Shown: positions 45,021-53,033 of the stretch, piece after piece
How the letters are laid out: every line of letters starts with the position of its first letter
Numbering within the stretch: position 1 is the first letter of the stretch
From: Clostridia bacterium
Lineage (GTDB): Bacteria; Bacillota_A; Clostridia; Christensenellales; Aristaeellaceae
Length of the DNA stretch: 64,000 bases
Direction of reading: 5' to 3'
Assembly: GCA_017509065.1 (NCBI GenBank)
Contig: JAFWQM010000009.1
Coordinates: 62,001-126,000, forward strand
Notes under the pieces: generated by a model
Told to the model about the DNA's origin: nothing
Databases searched by the model: none
Seen by the model: only the letters and a program-made list of their open reading frames with translations
Position numbers and translations under genes: made by a program

Positions 45021-45731
45021 ATGACAAACATTATCGACATTGCGATCATTGTGATTCTGGGGGCCAGCCTCGTGTATGGCCTGTACCGGGGCTTTGTGCA
45101 CACGCTTCTGTCCGTGGCGTGTTGCCTGATTTCCGTGGTGCTGGCCTTCGTTTTCGGGCCGAAGCTGGCCGCGCTGGTCAGCGGCAGCCCGGGCGTGTCC
45201 TCCACTCTGGCCACTTACACCGACGCCGTAGCCCGCGTGGGCGACTACAATCTGGCGTCCCTGCCGGTGGATCAATTGCCGGTGGACAGGATCGACCAGA
45301 TTCTAAGCTCCGTTTCCCTGCCGGAGCCTATTTCCAGCATCCTCAGCAACAATTTGAAGGGCAAGGTGTTTGAAAGCGCCGGATTGAGCACAGTCAACGA
45401 TTACGTGTCCAACACAGTGGTGGGCGTGGCGGTGAACATCCTGTGCTTTATCGCCGTGTACGCCGTGGCGTACATGGTGCTTTCCGTACTCACGGGGCTG
45501 ATTGACGCGGTGTTCAAGCTGCCGCTGCTCAAGCATCTGGACTGGCTGGCGGGCGGCGCGTTCGGTCTGCTGCGGGGCGGGCTGATCCTATACGTGATTT
45601 TCCTGATCATCCCGATCCTCAGCACGGTCATTCCACTTGACGCGTTCAACGATCTGATGGCTCAAAGCACCCTCGCCCCCATTTTCCAGAGCGACGGTTT
45701 CTTCGTCCGGGTCATTTCGGGGAAGCTGTAA
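45021..45731 (+). CDS. CvpA-family membrane protein
   Basis: A 236-residue protein with the CvpA pattern: N-terminal helix IIDIAIIVILGASLVYGLYRGFVHTLL, a second TM (ISVVLAFVFGPKLAALV), an extracytoplasmic part of about 90 residues, then two more hydrophobic helices (VVGVAVNILCFIAVYAVAYMVLSVL and GGAFGLLRGGLILYVIFLIIPIL, shown in part). CvpA was linked to colicin V production but has a more general envelope role. Last gene of the lepA group; terminator follows. Confidence 0.9.
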   Translation: MTNIIDIAIIVILGASLVYGLYRGFVHTLLSVACCLISVVLAFVFGPKLAALVSGSPGVSSTLATYTDAVARVGDYNLASLPVDQLPVDRIDQILSSVSLPEPISSILSNNLKGKVFESAGLSTVNDYVSNTVVGVAVNILCFIAVYAVAYMVLSVLTGLIDAVFKLPLLKHLDWLAGGAFGLLRGGLILYVIFLIIPILSTVIPLDAFNDLMAQSTLAPIFQSDGFFVRVISGKL

Positions 45732-45742
45732 ATAATCCGCAA

Positions 45743-45776
45743 AGCAAAACCACCGGCGCGGGCCGGTGGTTTTGCT
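45743..45776. terminator. Bidirectional terminator after cvpA
   Basis: AGCAAAACCACCGGC / GCCGGTGGTTTTGCT, a near-perfect stem with T-runs on both strands. It serves cvpA and the convergent heparinase-like gene. Confidence 0.9.
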
Positions 45777-45780
45777 TATA

Positions 45781-47589
45781 TCAGATGGTTTCTGCCGTGA
45801 AAAGCGCGCTGTGTTTCAGCGCTTCGGGAGCGGAAACGGTGAGCCGCCAAAGGGAGCCGGGAAAATTCCGCGCCATGCGCGGGTCGTCGATAGGGATTTC
45901 TTCCGCCTTCGCCGTCATTTCGGGCGGGAATGTCAGGCGGATGGAACCGGCGGTCACCGCTCCGGGCTGCAAACGCGGCTCATGCCGGAGCATGAACACC
46001 CTGGTGACGGGATGCGGCTTCAGCAGCACGATATTCTCAAATATAAACAATTCATTTTCCGACAGGGAGTATTCCCTGGACACCTGCTTCGCGTCCGCTT
46101 CCGGGCCGTAAGCTTTCGCAAAGCCTACGCGCATTCCTTCCGGCAGCGAGCGGATATATCCGCATTTATACTGCCCGCCTGCCCGCTGTTCCGCATCCCC
46201 AATCATGGGCACGTTATGGTATGCGCTTCGGGTGTGCCAGAGGGTGTAGCGCTCTGACGAAAAGGTTTTTGCGGTGTACACCATGTTGCCCGCGTCCACG
46301 ATTTCAGGCTCGCCGTTAACGTACAGCATGAAGGAGCCGACGTCGTTGTGGTTGTGGTTTTCCCCGTTGTTCCCGCCCTTGCAGCAGAGGGTCATACGGC
46401 CCCGCTGCAGCAAACGCACCTGTAGATTAGGAAGCCACACGTCCTTCTCCCGCTCGGGCGGCGTTTCCGTCTGCGCGGCGGGATGAAACAGCATCCGAAG
46501 CAGGCGGGTGAAATGGGGCGTATCGTTCACTTGGTCCGCCAGCGTGCCGCGCGTCCGCAGGCCCAGGGCAGTGAGCGCTTGCTCGTTCAGCTTTTCGCCT
46601 GCCAGCTGCAGCCGTTCCCCGGAGATGAAGGGCCGCGCGTCGCAGTCGGCGAAGTTCATGAACCAGCCGTTGCCGATTTCCGCTTTCAGGGGAAAAGAGA
46701 GAATGTTTATGATCTTTTCTTCCTTCCAGAACGTAAGCCTGCCGCCCGTGACCGCTTCCATGATTTCCAGGCAGTCCAGCAGCGCGCCGCCCGCCATGTT
46801 CCAGTAGCCCGCGCCTTCGTCGCATCCGCCGTCCGCGGGCACGCATCGTAGCCAGCGGTCCAGCATCCGGCAGGCGCTGGAAAGGAACTGAACGCGCTGC
46901 TCCAGACCGATGAACGGGAACAGGCAGAAGCAGACCAGCAGATTGGATACGATCCAGGGCGTCCAGTTGTTCAAATCCTTCCGGACAGTGCCTGTCCACC
47001 AGAAGTCATTCTCCCGGGACATGGGAAGGAGGATGCGGTCATAAACGCTGGAATAGAGCTTGCCCAAAAGCTGGGGAACTTCCGCGGACAGGCGTTTTTT
47101 CAGCAGGTGTGAAGTCAATGTCAGGATCATTCCCGTCTGCGCGGAAAACAAATCGATATAGCCGTCCTGACGGGGCAATGGATAGCTCCAGGCGGCCGGC
47201 GCACCGGGAATAGGGTTGATGTTGTGGGCGGAAATGACCCACGTGCTTTCCTCGCAGATGCACCAAACCCCGTCGATCACGTCGTCCAGCGGCGCGTCAG
47301 GATGCAGGCAGCAGTTCAGCACCGCCGCGCACAGCTTCCGCCGCCGCAGGAAATACGGCGCTTCGTCCGCCTGGCGGCTGCCGGAGCGTGTGAACGCCAT
47401 GAAATCGGTGGCCTTGCGCATGGGATAGGGGAGATAAGCGTACTGCGCGATCAGGGCGTTCAGCTGCTGTTTGTCAGCGTCGCTTATGCTTTCCCAGGCC
47501 GTCCTGTTCTCCGCTGGAGGATAGAGGTTTTCCGATTGTTTCAGGCTGAGCCGGCGGATGGAACGCTTCAAAAAGACTTCTGACAGCAT
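45781..47589 (-). CDS. Heparinase II/III-like family protein
   Basis: A 602-residue protein with an alpha-helical toroid (about 1-370) and a C-terminal beta-sandwich of the heparinase II/III type: HNHNDVGSFMLYVNGEPEIVDAG near 412-434 carries the conserved HNH-D core, followed by HTRSAYHNVPMI. Members are polysaccharide lyases acting on uronic-acid glycans, though many are uncharacterised. No signal peptide is visible (MLSEVFLKRSIRRLSL), so it would act in the cytoplasm on imported sugars. AAAAGGA precedes the ATG. It stands alone. Confidence 0.85.
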   Translation of the reverse strand: MLSEVFLKRSIRRLSLKQSENLYPPAENRTAWESISDADKQQLNALIAQYAYLPYPMRKATDFMAFTRSGSRQADEAPYFLRRRKLCAAVLNCCLHPDAPLDDVIDGVWCICEESTWVISAHNINPIPGAPAAWSYPLPRQDGYIDLFSAQTGMILTLTSHLLKKRLSAEVPQLLGKLYSSVYDRILLPMSRENDFWWTGTVRKDLNNWTPWIVSNLLVCFCLFPFIGLEQRVQFLSSACRMLDRWLRCVPADGGCDEGAGYWNMAGGALLDCLEIMEAVTGGRLTFWKEEKIINILSFPLKAEIGNGWFMNFADCDARPFISGERLQLAGEKLNEQALTALGLRTRGTLADQVNDTPHFTRLLRMLFHPAAQTETPPEREKDVWLPNLQVRLLQRGRMTLCCKGGNNGENHNHNDVGSFMLYVNGEPEIVDAGNMVYTAKTFSSERYTLWHTRSAYHNVPMIGDAEQRAGGQYKCGYIRSLPEGMRVGFAKAYGPEADAKQVSREYSLSENELFIFENIVLLKPHPVTRVFMLRHEPRLQPGAVTAGSIRLTFPPEMTAKAEEIPIDDPRMARNFPGSLWRLTVSAPEALKHSALFTAETI

Positions 47590-47642
47590 GCGCTTGTTCC
47601 TTTTCCTGTGTTATCAAGCAAGGGAAATACAGACGCGCTTTT

Positions 47643-47894
47643 TCAGCCCTGCAAACCGCGGGACTGGCGGTCCATGTCTTCGATCACGATGTCATGGATT
47701 TCGCCGAGGGTGGCGCAGTATTTCAGCACGTTCCAGGGCTCGTTGCTGTGGAAATGAATTTTGATCAGCTCGTCGTCGCCCACCACCAGCAGGCAATCGC
47801 CGGGCAGGTTTTCGATGAAGTAATCGCGGATCTCGTCTTCGTCCAGGTCGTGGCCTTCGATGAGCAATTGGGTATCATAACGGGGATCGATCAT
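47643..47894 (-). CDS. Stand-alone FakA (DAK2) C-terminal-like domain
   Basis: An 83-residue protein matching only the last domain of the fatty-acid kinase FakA/DhaL-like family: YDTQLLIEGHDLDEDEIRDYF, LLVVGDDELIKIHFHSNEP and LKYCATLGEIHDIVIEDMDRQ run in the usual order. FakA proteins are about 550 residues with an N-terminal kinase domain that is absent here. It may be a regulatory or binding module. GAGAGG is nine bases before the ATG at 47894; the extension to 47948 is repeat-derived. Confidence 0.75.
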   Translation of the reverse strand: MIDPRYDTQLLIEGHDLDEDEIRDYFIENLPGDCLLVVGDDELIKIHFHSNEPWNVLKYCATLGEIHDIVIEDMDRQSRGLQG

Positions 47895-47972
47895 AACAGG
47901 ATGCCTCTCTTTCTGTATGTAATGGGGGATGAGGAATGAGGAAAGCAAAGTGTATCGAACTGGAAGGAGAAG

Positions 47973-48067
47973 CCCTCTCCGCCTCCTTCGTCGGCACCTC
48001 TCCCAAAGGGAGAGGCACGTCTCTTGGCTCCCCCTTTGGGGGAGCTGGCGCGCAGCGCCTGAGAGGG
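47973..48067. repeat. Dispersed CCCTCTC...GAGAGGG palindromic repeat, copy 2
   Basis: The same element as at 35380-35485: CCCTCTCCGCC start, a CTCTCCC..GGGAGAG stem, CTTGGCTCCCCCTTTGGGGG and GCTGGCGCGCAGCGCCTGAGAGGG at the end. It lies between the FakA-like domain gene and the glutamate-kinase-like gene. Confidence 0.88.
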
Positions 48068-48108
48068 CCTAATCCCTATTCCCTGATCCCTAATCCCTTG
48101 CCTCAATG
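48068..48108. repeat. TAATCCC / TATTCCC seven-base repeat, left of the glutamate-kinase-like gene
   Basis: CCTAATCCCTATTCCCTGATCCCTAATCCCTTG is built of near-seven-base units. The inverted form (GAGGGATTAGGGATTAG) is at 48952-48972 on the other side of the gene. Confidence 0.75.
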
Positions 48109-48923
48109 CAAATTCTCGTCCTTTTCGCTTCGCCGGACAGGATTTTGCTGATGGGGTTGCGGGCGTGGGAGATGATGACCTCCACGCCGGTCTTGGCACA
48201 GCGAAGAGCATATTCCAGCTTAGCGCCCGCGCCGTTGGCCCCGACCCGGGACGCGCCGACACAATGGGTCTGCCATTCGCGGACGGCTGCTTCCAGCGCT
48301 TCCGCGTCCGGCGCGGTGATTTCCTTCACCAGGGTGGAAGGGTCTTTGGGATCAGCGTAAATGCCATCAGTGGAGGTGAGCAGGATCAGCTTTTTCGTCT
48401 GCACCAGCTCCGCGATCACCGCGGCGGTTTCGTCGTTGTCCACACACTCCACCACCAGGGAATCGGGATGCTGGGACTGGAGGGTGGCCAGCTCCATCTT
48501 CCGGTTTTCTTCATCGCTCACGCAGTCGTTGTAATTGATAATGGGGATGGCCCTTTGCGCCGCCGCCCGCTGCAGAAGGCCGAACAGATGGCTGCGCTTC
48601 TGCGGGTCGTTGAAGTGGTTGTGCTCCACCAGCACCTGCCGCACGCCGTATTCCGGCTTGATGAAACGGCGGTAGTTTTCCATCAGGATGGCCTGGCCCT
48701 GGGCGGAGTAGTCGGTCTTGTTCTGCTCCGGGTCGCCGGTCAGGGTGCAGCCGGTGCGCTTGTAATAATCCAGCCGCCCGATCTCCGTCGCGCCCGAGGA
48801 CACCAGCAGCATCCCGGGCCTGAGCTCGCTGCTTAAACGCGCAAAAATGTTGTAGTCGATGTCGTTGTCCTCCCGGCGGATCAGCGCCATGGAGCCGATT
48901 TTGATCACAAGTTCAATGCCCAT
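48090..48923 (-). CDS. Glutamate 5-kinase-like amino acid kinase
   Basis: A 277-residue amino-acid-kinase-fold protein. VIKIGSMAL (6-14) is the phosphate loop, MLLVSSGATEIG holds the SSGA motif, INYNDCVSDEE and VVECVDNDETAAVIAEL are the acidic substrate and metal regions, LILLTSTDGIYADPKDP is the signature of glutamate 5-kinase, and SRVGANGAGAKLEYA replaces the usual TGGM-x-TK motif. The PUA domain of longer ProB proteins is absent and no proA is adjacent, so I do not name it proB. AAGGAT precedes the ATG. Confidence 0.75.
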   Translation of the reverse strand: MGIELVIKIGSMALIRREDNDIDYNIFARLSSELRPGMLLVSSGATEIGRLDYYKRTGCTLTGDPEQNKTDYSAQGQAILMENYRRFIKPEYGVRQVLVEHNHFNDPQKRSHLFGLLQRAAAQRAIPIINYNDCVSDEENRKMELATLQSQHPDSLVVECVDNDETAAVIAELVQTKKLILLTSTDGIYADPKDPSTLVKEITAPDAEALEAAVREWQTHCVGASRVGANGAGAKLEYALRCAKTGVEVIISHARNPISKILSGEAKRTRICIEARD

Positions 48924-48951
48924 TGTTTTTTTATCCTTATTTGATATTGGA

Positions 48952-48972
48952 GAGAGGGATTAGGGATTAGTG
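48952..48972. repeat. GGGATTA seven-base repeat, right of the glutamate-kinase-like gene
   Basis: GAGAGGGATTAGGGATTAGTG is the inverse of the TAATCCC block at 48068-48108. The two flank the 48090-48923 gene in opposite orientation. Confidence 0.65.
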
Positions 48973-48982
48973 GAACCAGCCC

Positions 48983-49010
48983 AAAGCCTTCCCCTCAAGG
49001 GGAAGGCTTT
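48983..49010. terminator. Hairpin downstream of thrH
   Basis: AAAGCCTTCCCCT / AGGGGAAGGCTTT, 13-bp perfect stem with a two-base loop. It can serve as terminator for thrH or be part of the CCTTCCCCT repeat family (another copy at 49703-49751). Confidence 0.6.
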
Positions 49011-49042
49011 TAAATGGCTTTCTTCTCCATCATTCCTACCTA

Positions 49043-49642
49043 TCACATCACCTTACGGATGGCGGCAAGCAGCTCGTCATAGCTTTCAAAGGCGGGCAGC
49101 TCGGGATGGTCTTTCTTGATCTGCTCCGTGCTGCGGAACAGGAAGCCCGCCTTGCTGGCCTGAATCATGGCCAGGTCGTTGTAGCTGTCGCCTGCGGCGA
49201 TGGTATCAAAGCCCACGGTCTGCAGGGCTTTCACGGTGGCGAGCTTGGACTTCGCCACGCGCATTTTGTAGCCCGTCACCTCGCCGTCGGGGGCTACCTC
49301 CAGGGTGTTGCAGAAGATGGTAGGCCAGCCAAGCTTCTTCATGAGGGGGGACGCGAACTGGGTGAAGGTATCGCTCAGAATCAGCACCTGGGTTTCTTCC
49401 CGCAGCGCGTCCAGAAATTCCTTCGCGCCGGGCATGGGATCAACGGTTTCGATCACTTTTTTAATTTCGTTCAGCCCCAGGCCGTGCTCTTTCAGGATGC
49501 CGATGCGCCATTTCATCAGTTTGTCATAGTCCGGCTCGTCCCGCGTGGTGCGGCGAAGCTCCGGGATGCCGCTGGCCTGGGAAAACGCGATCCAGATTTC
49601 CGGCACCAATACGCCTTCCAAATCCAAACAAACAATATTCAT
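49043..49642 (-). CDS. thrH: ThrH-like HAD phosphatase (phosphoserine phosphatase / homoserine phosphotransferase)
   Basis: A 199-residue HAD hydrolase with close overall resemblance to Pseudomonas ThrH: VCLDLEGVLVPEIWIAFSQ (D7 and E9 in the DLEG nucleophile motif), TTRDEPDYDKLMKWR, VLILSDTFTQFASPL (motif II Ser/Thr), the Lys in VAKSKLATV (motif III), and IAAGDSYNDLAM (motif IV). ThrH dephosphorylates phosphoserine and can move phosphate to homoserine. AAAGGA is nine bases before the ATG. It is monocistronic between repeats. Confidence 0.9.
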   Translation of the reverse strand: MNIVCLDLEGVLVPEIWIAFSQASGIPELRRTTRDEPDYDKLMKWRIGILKEHGLGLNEIKKVIETVDPMPGAKEFLDALREETQVLILSDTFTQFASPLMKKLGWPTIFCNTLEVAPDGEVTGYKMRVAKSKLATVKALQTVGFDTIAAGDSYNDLAMIQASKAGFLFRSTEQIKKDHPELPAFESYDELLAAIRKVM

Positions 49643-49672
49643 AACGATTAATCCTTTCTACATGGTATTTCT

Positions 49673-49783
49673 GGGGAAAACCGCTCTTTGGGGGCCAAAG
49701 AGCAGCCTTCCCCTCGTAGGGGAAGGTGGCGCAAAGCGCCGGATGAGGTCTACCCCCAGACCCCTTTCCGAGAAAGCCATAAG
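49673..49783. repeat. Palindromic repeat element E, copy with a nested insertion
   Basis: Inverted relative to 38763-38832: GGGGAAAACCGCTCTTTG / CCAAAGAGC lie at the left and TACCCCCAGACCCCTTTCCGAGAAAGCCATAAG at the right. Between them sits an extra block at 49703-49751 with hairpins CCTTCCCC / GGGGAAGG and GGCGCAAAGCGCC. The block is absent from the compact copy and resembles the hairpin at 48983. Confidence 0.75.
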
Positions 49784-49795
49784 GTATAGAAAGCA

Positions 49796-50926
49796 CTATT
49801 CGCTTTCTTTATCGATCTTGTCTTTTCCTTCCTCGCTTTTTTCCCCTGCTTCGGCCTTTTTATCCTCCAGGGCAGCGCGCAAATCCTCCGATTTCAGGCA
49901 CATGAGGGTATCTTTGTTGATTTCCTCTTTCCCGGAAGCCAGCCGGTCGGCCTGCGCCGCGATGGCGCGCTCAAACAGGTTACGCACGCCGCGGGCGTTT
50001 CCGAAGCTCTCCACGTCCTTGCTTTCTTCCTCCAGGATGTCCCGCAGGGTTTGCTTCGCGCCTTCGTCCAGGGTATAGCCGCTCTTTCCGCAGCGCATGT
50101 CGAAAATGCCCATCATCTCATCGATGGTATAATCCGGGAAAAACATGAACCGGTTGAAGCGGCTTTCCAGGCCGGGGTTGGAATGGACGAACGCTTTCAT
50201 CAGTTCCGTGTAGCCCGCCACAATTACCACCAAATCCTCCCGGTGGTCTTCCATGGCCTTGAGCAGCGTGTCCACCGCCTCCTGGCCGTAGTCCATGCCG
50301 CCGCGGTTGGTGAGCGCATAGGCTTCGTCGATGAACAGCACGCCGCCCAGCGCCTTCTTGATGACCTCGTCGGTCTTGATGGCGGTCTGGCCTACGTATC
50401 CCGCCACCAGCCCGGAGCGGTCCACCTCCACCAAATGCCCCTTCGTCAGCACGCCAAGGCTCTTGTAGATGCGGCTCATGAGCCTTGCCACCATGGTTTT
50501 GCCCGTGCCGGGGTTGCCCGAAAACACCATGTGCAGCGACAGGTCGGGTGTGGGCAGGCCGTGTTCCTTCCTGGCCTTGCAGATTTCGATCCAGTTCACC
50601 AGGCTGTCCACTTCGTCCTTGATGGTGTTCAGGCCGATGTAGCCGTGGAGTTCTTTTTTCAGGTCCTCCATGCTCTCGGCGGGTTCTTCCTCTTCTTCCT
50701 GCTTTTCAGTTGTTTTCTCTGCTTTTTTATCTTCTTGCTTTTCCGTCCCGGCGGGCCTGAAATACGCCGCCGGGGAGGCGGGCGGCGTTTTCTGGTTCTC
50801 CTCGCCGCCTTGCACTGATACGGGCCTGATGCCCCATAAATCCTCGCTGACCAGCTGCATCCGCTGATTCAGCAAATCCTGCATGATCTCGTTTTGCAGT
50901 TGGATGATTTCGTCTTTGCGATCCAT
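49796..50926 (-). CDS. CbbX/SpoVK-like AAA+ ATPase
   Basis: A 376-residue AAA ATPase. A charged N-terminal region with a Lys/Glu-rich linker (about 60-90) precedes the ATPase: Walker A GNPGTGKT at 137-144, Walker B VLFIDEAYAL near 200, sensor and Arg-finger regions ESRFNRFMFFPDY and GNARGVRNLFERAI, as in SpoVK/CbbX proteins. Acts as a protein remodeller; SpoVK relatives occur in sporulating and non-sporulating Bacillota. Its target is unknown. Start chosen at ATG 50926 because AAGGAG lies nine bases upstream; an earlier ATG at 50977 lacks one. Confidence 0.88.
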   Translation of the reverse strand: MDRKDEIIQLQNEIMQDLLNQRMQLVSEDLWGIRPVSVQGGEENQKTPPASPAAYFRPAGTEKQEDKKAEKTTEKQEEEEEPAESMEDLKKELHGYIGLNTIKDEVDSLVNWIEICKARKEHGLPTPDLSLHMVFSGNPGTGKTMVARLMSRIYKSLGVLTKGHLVEVDRSGLVAGYVGQTAIKTDEVIKKALGGVLFIDEAYALTNRGGMDYGQEAVDTLLKAMEDHREDLVVIVAGYTELMKAFVHSNPGLESRFNRFMFFPDYTIDEMMGIFDMRCGKSGYTLDEGAKQTLRDILEEESKDVESFGNARGVRNLFERAIAAQADRLASGKEEINKDTLMCLKSEDLRAALEDKKAEAGEKSEEGKDKIDKESE

Positions 50927-51081
50927 GCGCGCTCGCTCCTTTTTTTCCTTCGGGACGCCGGAAGATTCCGGTTTCATTTATTGTACAGCGCTTTGCCGGT
51001 TTAATCAAGGCTTTCGGAAGAAATAACGGGCATTCCGGCGAAAAGGACGAAGCAAAAACAGAAAAAGTTTTCAAAAAGGGA

Positions 51082-51125
51082 TTGACAGAGCGAAAGAATT
51101 AGTGTACTATGTTCATAGTTCACTA
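51082..51125 (+). promoter_or_regulatory. Promoter and GntR/YtrA operator of the ABC operon
   Basis: TTGACA (51082-51087), 17-nt spacer, TACTAT (51105-51110). A nearly perfect dyad TAGTGTACTATG / CATAGTTCACTA (51100-51125, one mismatch) covers the -10 and the start site. Such sites at YtrA-family genes are bound by the regulator encoded directly downstream, giving autorepression (inference). Confidence 0.8.
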
Positions 51126-51149
51126 ACGAACACGAAAGGGGGAGGCCGA

Positions 51150-51512
51150 ATGGAATTTGACGCCACGCGGCCTATCTGGCTGCAGGTGATGAACGCGCTG
51201 GAGATGGATGTGGTGACTGGAATCAGGAAGCCGGGGGAGAAGCTGCCGGGCGGGCGAGACCTGGCCCTCGCCTTTGGCATCAACCCCAACACGGCGGCGC
51301 GGGTGTATCAGGAGCTGGAAAAAACCGGCCTGTGTGAAACTCGCCGGGGCATGGGCACTTTCGTGACGGGAGATGAGCGAACAATCGCTTCGGCGCGGGA
51401 AGCGCTGATCGCGCAGACAGTGAAGGACTTTCTTTGGAAAATGGCTCAGTTCGGCGCGTCGCCCGATGACGCGGCCCGAATCATCCTGAAGGAGGAAAAC
51501 AGCAATGCTTGA
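51150..51512 (+). CDS. GntR-family regulator, YtrA subfamily
   Basis: A 120-residue repressor: one winged HTH of GntR type (PIWLQVMNALEMDVVTGI, then GGRDLALAFGINPNTAARVYQELE, RRGMGTFV) and a short C-terminal helical tail (ALIAQTVKDFLWKMAQFG), the YtrA arrangement. GGGGGAGG precedes the ATG. The stop overlaps the ATPase start by eight bases. The operator dyad is in its own promoter, so it very probably represses the ABC operon until an unknown signal, often a cell-wall-acting compound, releases it. Confidence 0.93.
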   Translation: MEFDATRPIWLQVMNALEMDVVTGIRKPGEKLPGGRDLALAFGINPNTAARVYQELEKTGLCETRRGMGTFVTGDERTIASAREALIAQTVKDFLWKMAQFGASPDDAARIILKEENSNA

Positions 51513-52203
51513 AAGCAAAGAAGTGACCAAAGTATTCGGTTCCAAAACGGCGGTGGATCACATCAGCCTGTCGCTTGAAAAGGGGCATATTTACGCCATG
51601 CTTGGCCCGAACGGCAGTGGCAAGACCACCTGGATGAAGCTGGCTGCCGGGCTGCTCAAGCCCACCTATGGCATGGTGTGCTTTAACGGCGAGCCGGTGA
51701 GCATCGAAAGCCGGAAGCGCGTGGCTTATATGTCCACCGAACCATATTTCTACACCTGGATGTCGGTCAAAGACGTGGGCAAATACTATCAGGATTTCTT
51801 CGAGGATTTCTCGTACGACCGCTACCTGAATCTGCTCCGGCAGATGGAACTGACGGAAAACCTGAAAACCAAGGCCCTGTCCTCCGGTATGATGGCGAAG
51901 CTGAAAATCGCCGTCACCATGGCGCGGGACGCGGACGTGTACATGCTGGACGAGCCCTTCAACGGTATCGACCTGCTGGCAAGGGACGAGATCCGCGCCT
52001 GCATCGTGAGCTACGCCAACGAGGAAAAGCTCCTGCTCCTGTCCAGCCATCTGGTAGAGGAAATGGAAGCCATCGCAGACAGGGCAGTGTTCATCAAGGA
52101 AGGCAAGCTGGTGGAAAACGTCGATCTGGAAGAGATGCGCACGCAGCAGGGCGTTTCCATGGCGGACCGCTACCGCCAAATTTACGGACATACGGAGGGC
52201 TGA
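51505..52203 (+). CDS. ABC transporter ATP-binding protein
   Basis: A 232-residue ATPase: Walker A GPNGSGKT (34-41), the Q loop replaced by a Tyr-rich stretch (AYMSTEPYFYTWMSV), signature LSSGMMAKLKIAV, Walker B MLDEPFNGID and the switch His in LLSSHLVEE. The signature deviates from LSGGQ (SSGM), common for the YtrB-type subunits. The start overlaps the regulator stop by eight bases, and the permease follows after four bases. Confidence 0.93.
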   Translation: MLESKEVTKVFGSKTAVDHISLSLEKGHIYAMLGPNGSGKTTWMKLAAGLLKPTYGMVCFNGEPVSIESRKRVAYMSTEPYFYTWMSVKDVGKYYQDFFEDFSYDRYLNLLRQMELTENLKTKALSSGMMAKLKIAVTMARDADVYMLDEPFNGIDLLARDEIRACIVSYANEEKLLLLSSHLVEEMEAIADRAVFIKEGKLVENVDLEEMRTQQGVSMADRYRQIYGHTEG

Positions 52204-52207
52204 AACC

Positions 52208-52954
52208 ATGTTCAAGCTGATGAAATATGAAATCCGGAAAACCTGGATCACCAAGCTGATCCTGCTGGGCATTACCGCTGCGGCGGAAATCGCGTACCTG
52301 ATTTCGCTGTACACGGAGAACGATGGCGGTGTCGCCGCTTCAATCGGCATCCTGACGCTGCTGGCAATTTTCGGCGTGCTTTTTATCGGCCTGCAGAGCG
52401 TGATCACCCTGCATCGGGACATGAACACCAAGCAGGGCTACATGCTGTTCATGACGCCCAACAGCTGCTATAAGATTTTAGGCGCGAAGGTGCTGGAAAA
52501 CGGCCTGTCCATTTTCATCGCCGGCGCGTTCTACTTCGCTCTCGGCGCGCTGGATATTTCGCTGCTCTTTGCTAAGGAAGGCCAGCTGAACCAGATCTGG
52601 CAAATGCTTCAGGATGTGATAAGAACGTTTAATGAAGAGATCCCATTAAACGCTGACGGACTGGCGGCTTTCACCTTTCTCCTGCTGACTGAATGGGTCA
52701 GCACAGTCGCGGCCGCCTACCTGGCCGACGTTATCAGCGCTGCGCTGCTGAACGGCAAATCCTTCAACGGCGTGGTCAGCTTTATCCTGTTCCTTGTGCT
52801 GAACTGGGGCTTTGGCTGGGTGGAGCGGATCGCGGTCCGGAACGTGCCGGACATCGTGACCTCAATGCTGCTGAATGGCGGCATCGCCCTGGCCGCCGCA
52901 GCTGTGATGTATGTAGCCACAGCGCAGATCATGGAAAAGAAACTGAGCGTCTGA
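52208..52954 (+). CDS. ABC-2 type permease subunit
   Basis: A 248-residue membrane protein with about six hydrophobic segments (KLILLGITAAAEIAYLISLY, IGILTLLAIFGVLFIGLQSV, IFIAGAFYFALGALDISLLF and others). The positive start MFKLMKYEIRKTW is typical of ABC-2 permeases. With the upstream ATPase it forms a complete exporter. Substrate unknown; YtrA-controlled transporters often respond to wall antibiotics. Confidence 0.87.
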   Translation: MFKLMKYEIRKTWITKLILLGITAAAEIAYLISLYTENDGGVAASIGILTLLAIFGVLFIGLQSVITLHRDMNTKQGYMLFMTPNSCYKILGAKVLENGLSIFIAGAFYFALGALDISLLFAKEGQLNQIWQMLQDVIRTFNEEIPLNADGLAAFTFLLLTEWVSTVAAAYLADVISAALLNGKSFNGVVSFILFLVLNWGFGWVERIAVRNVPDIVTSMLLNGGIALAAAAVMYVATAQIMEKKLSV

Positions 52955-52981
52955 TCCGCGCAAATGTCCATTTGGACGAAC

Positions 52982-53009
52982 AAAAAGCAGCCGAGCGAGG
53001 CTGCTTTTT
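52982..53009. terminator. Bidirectional terminator after the ABC operon
   Basis: AAAAAGCAGCC / GGCTGCTTTTT with a six-base loop; T-runs on both strands. Confidence 0.88.
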
Positions 53010-53033
53010 ATCTCTGTTCAAAATGATTGGCGC

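Noticed and set aside
47936..48262. Frames over the spacer beside the glutamate-kinase-like gene
   Set aside because: They are made of the CCCTCTC element and TAATCCC repeats plus antisense sequence of the kinase-like gene.
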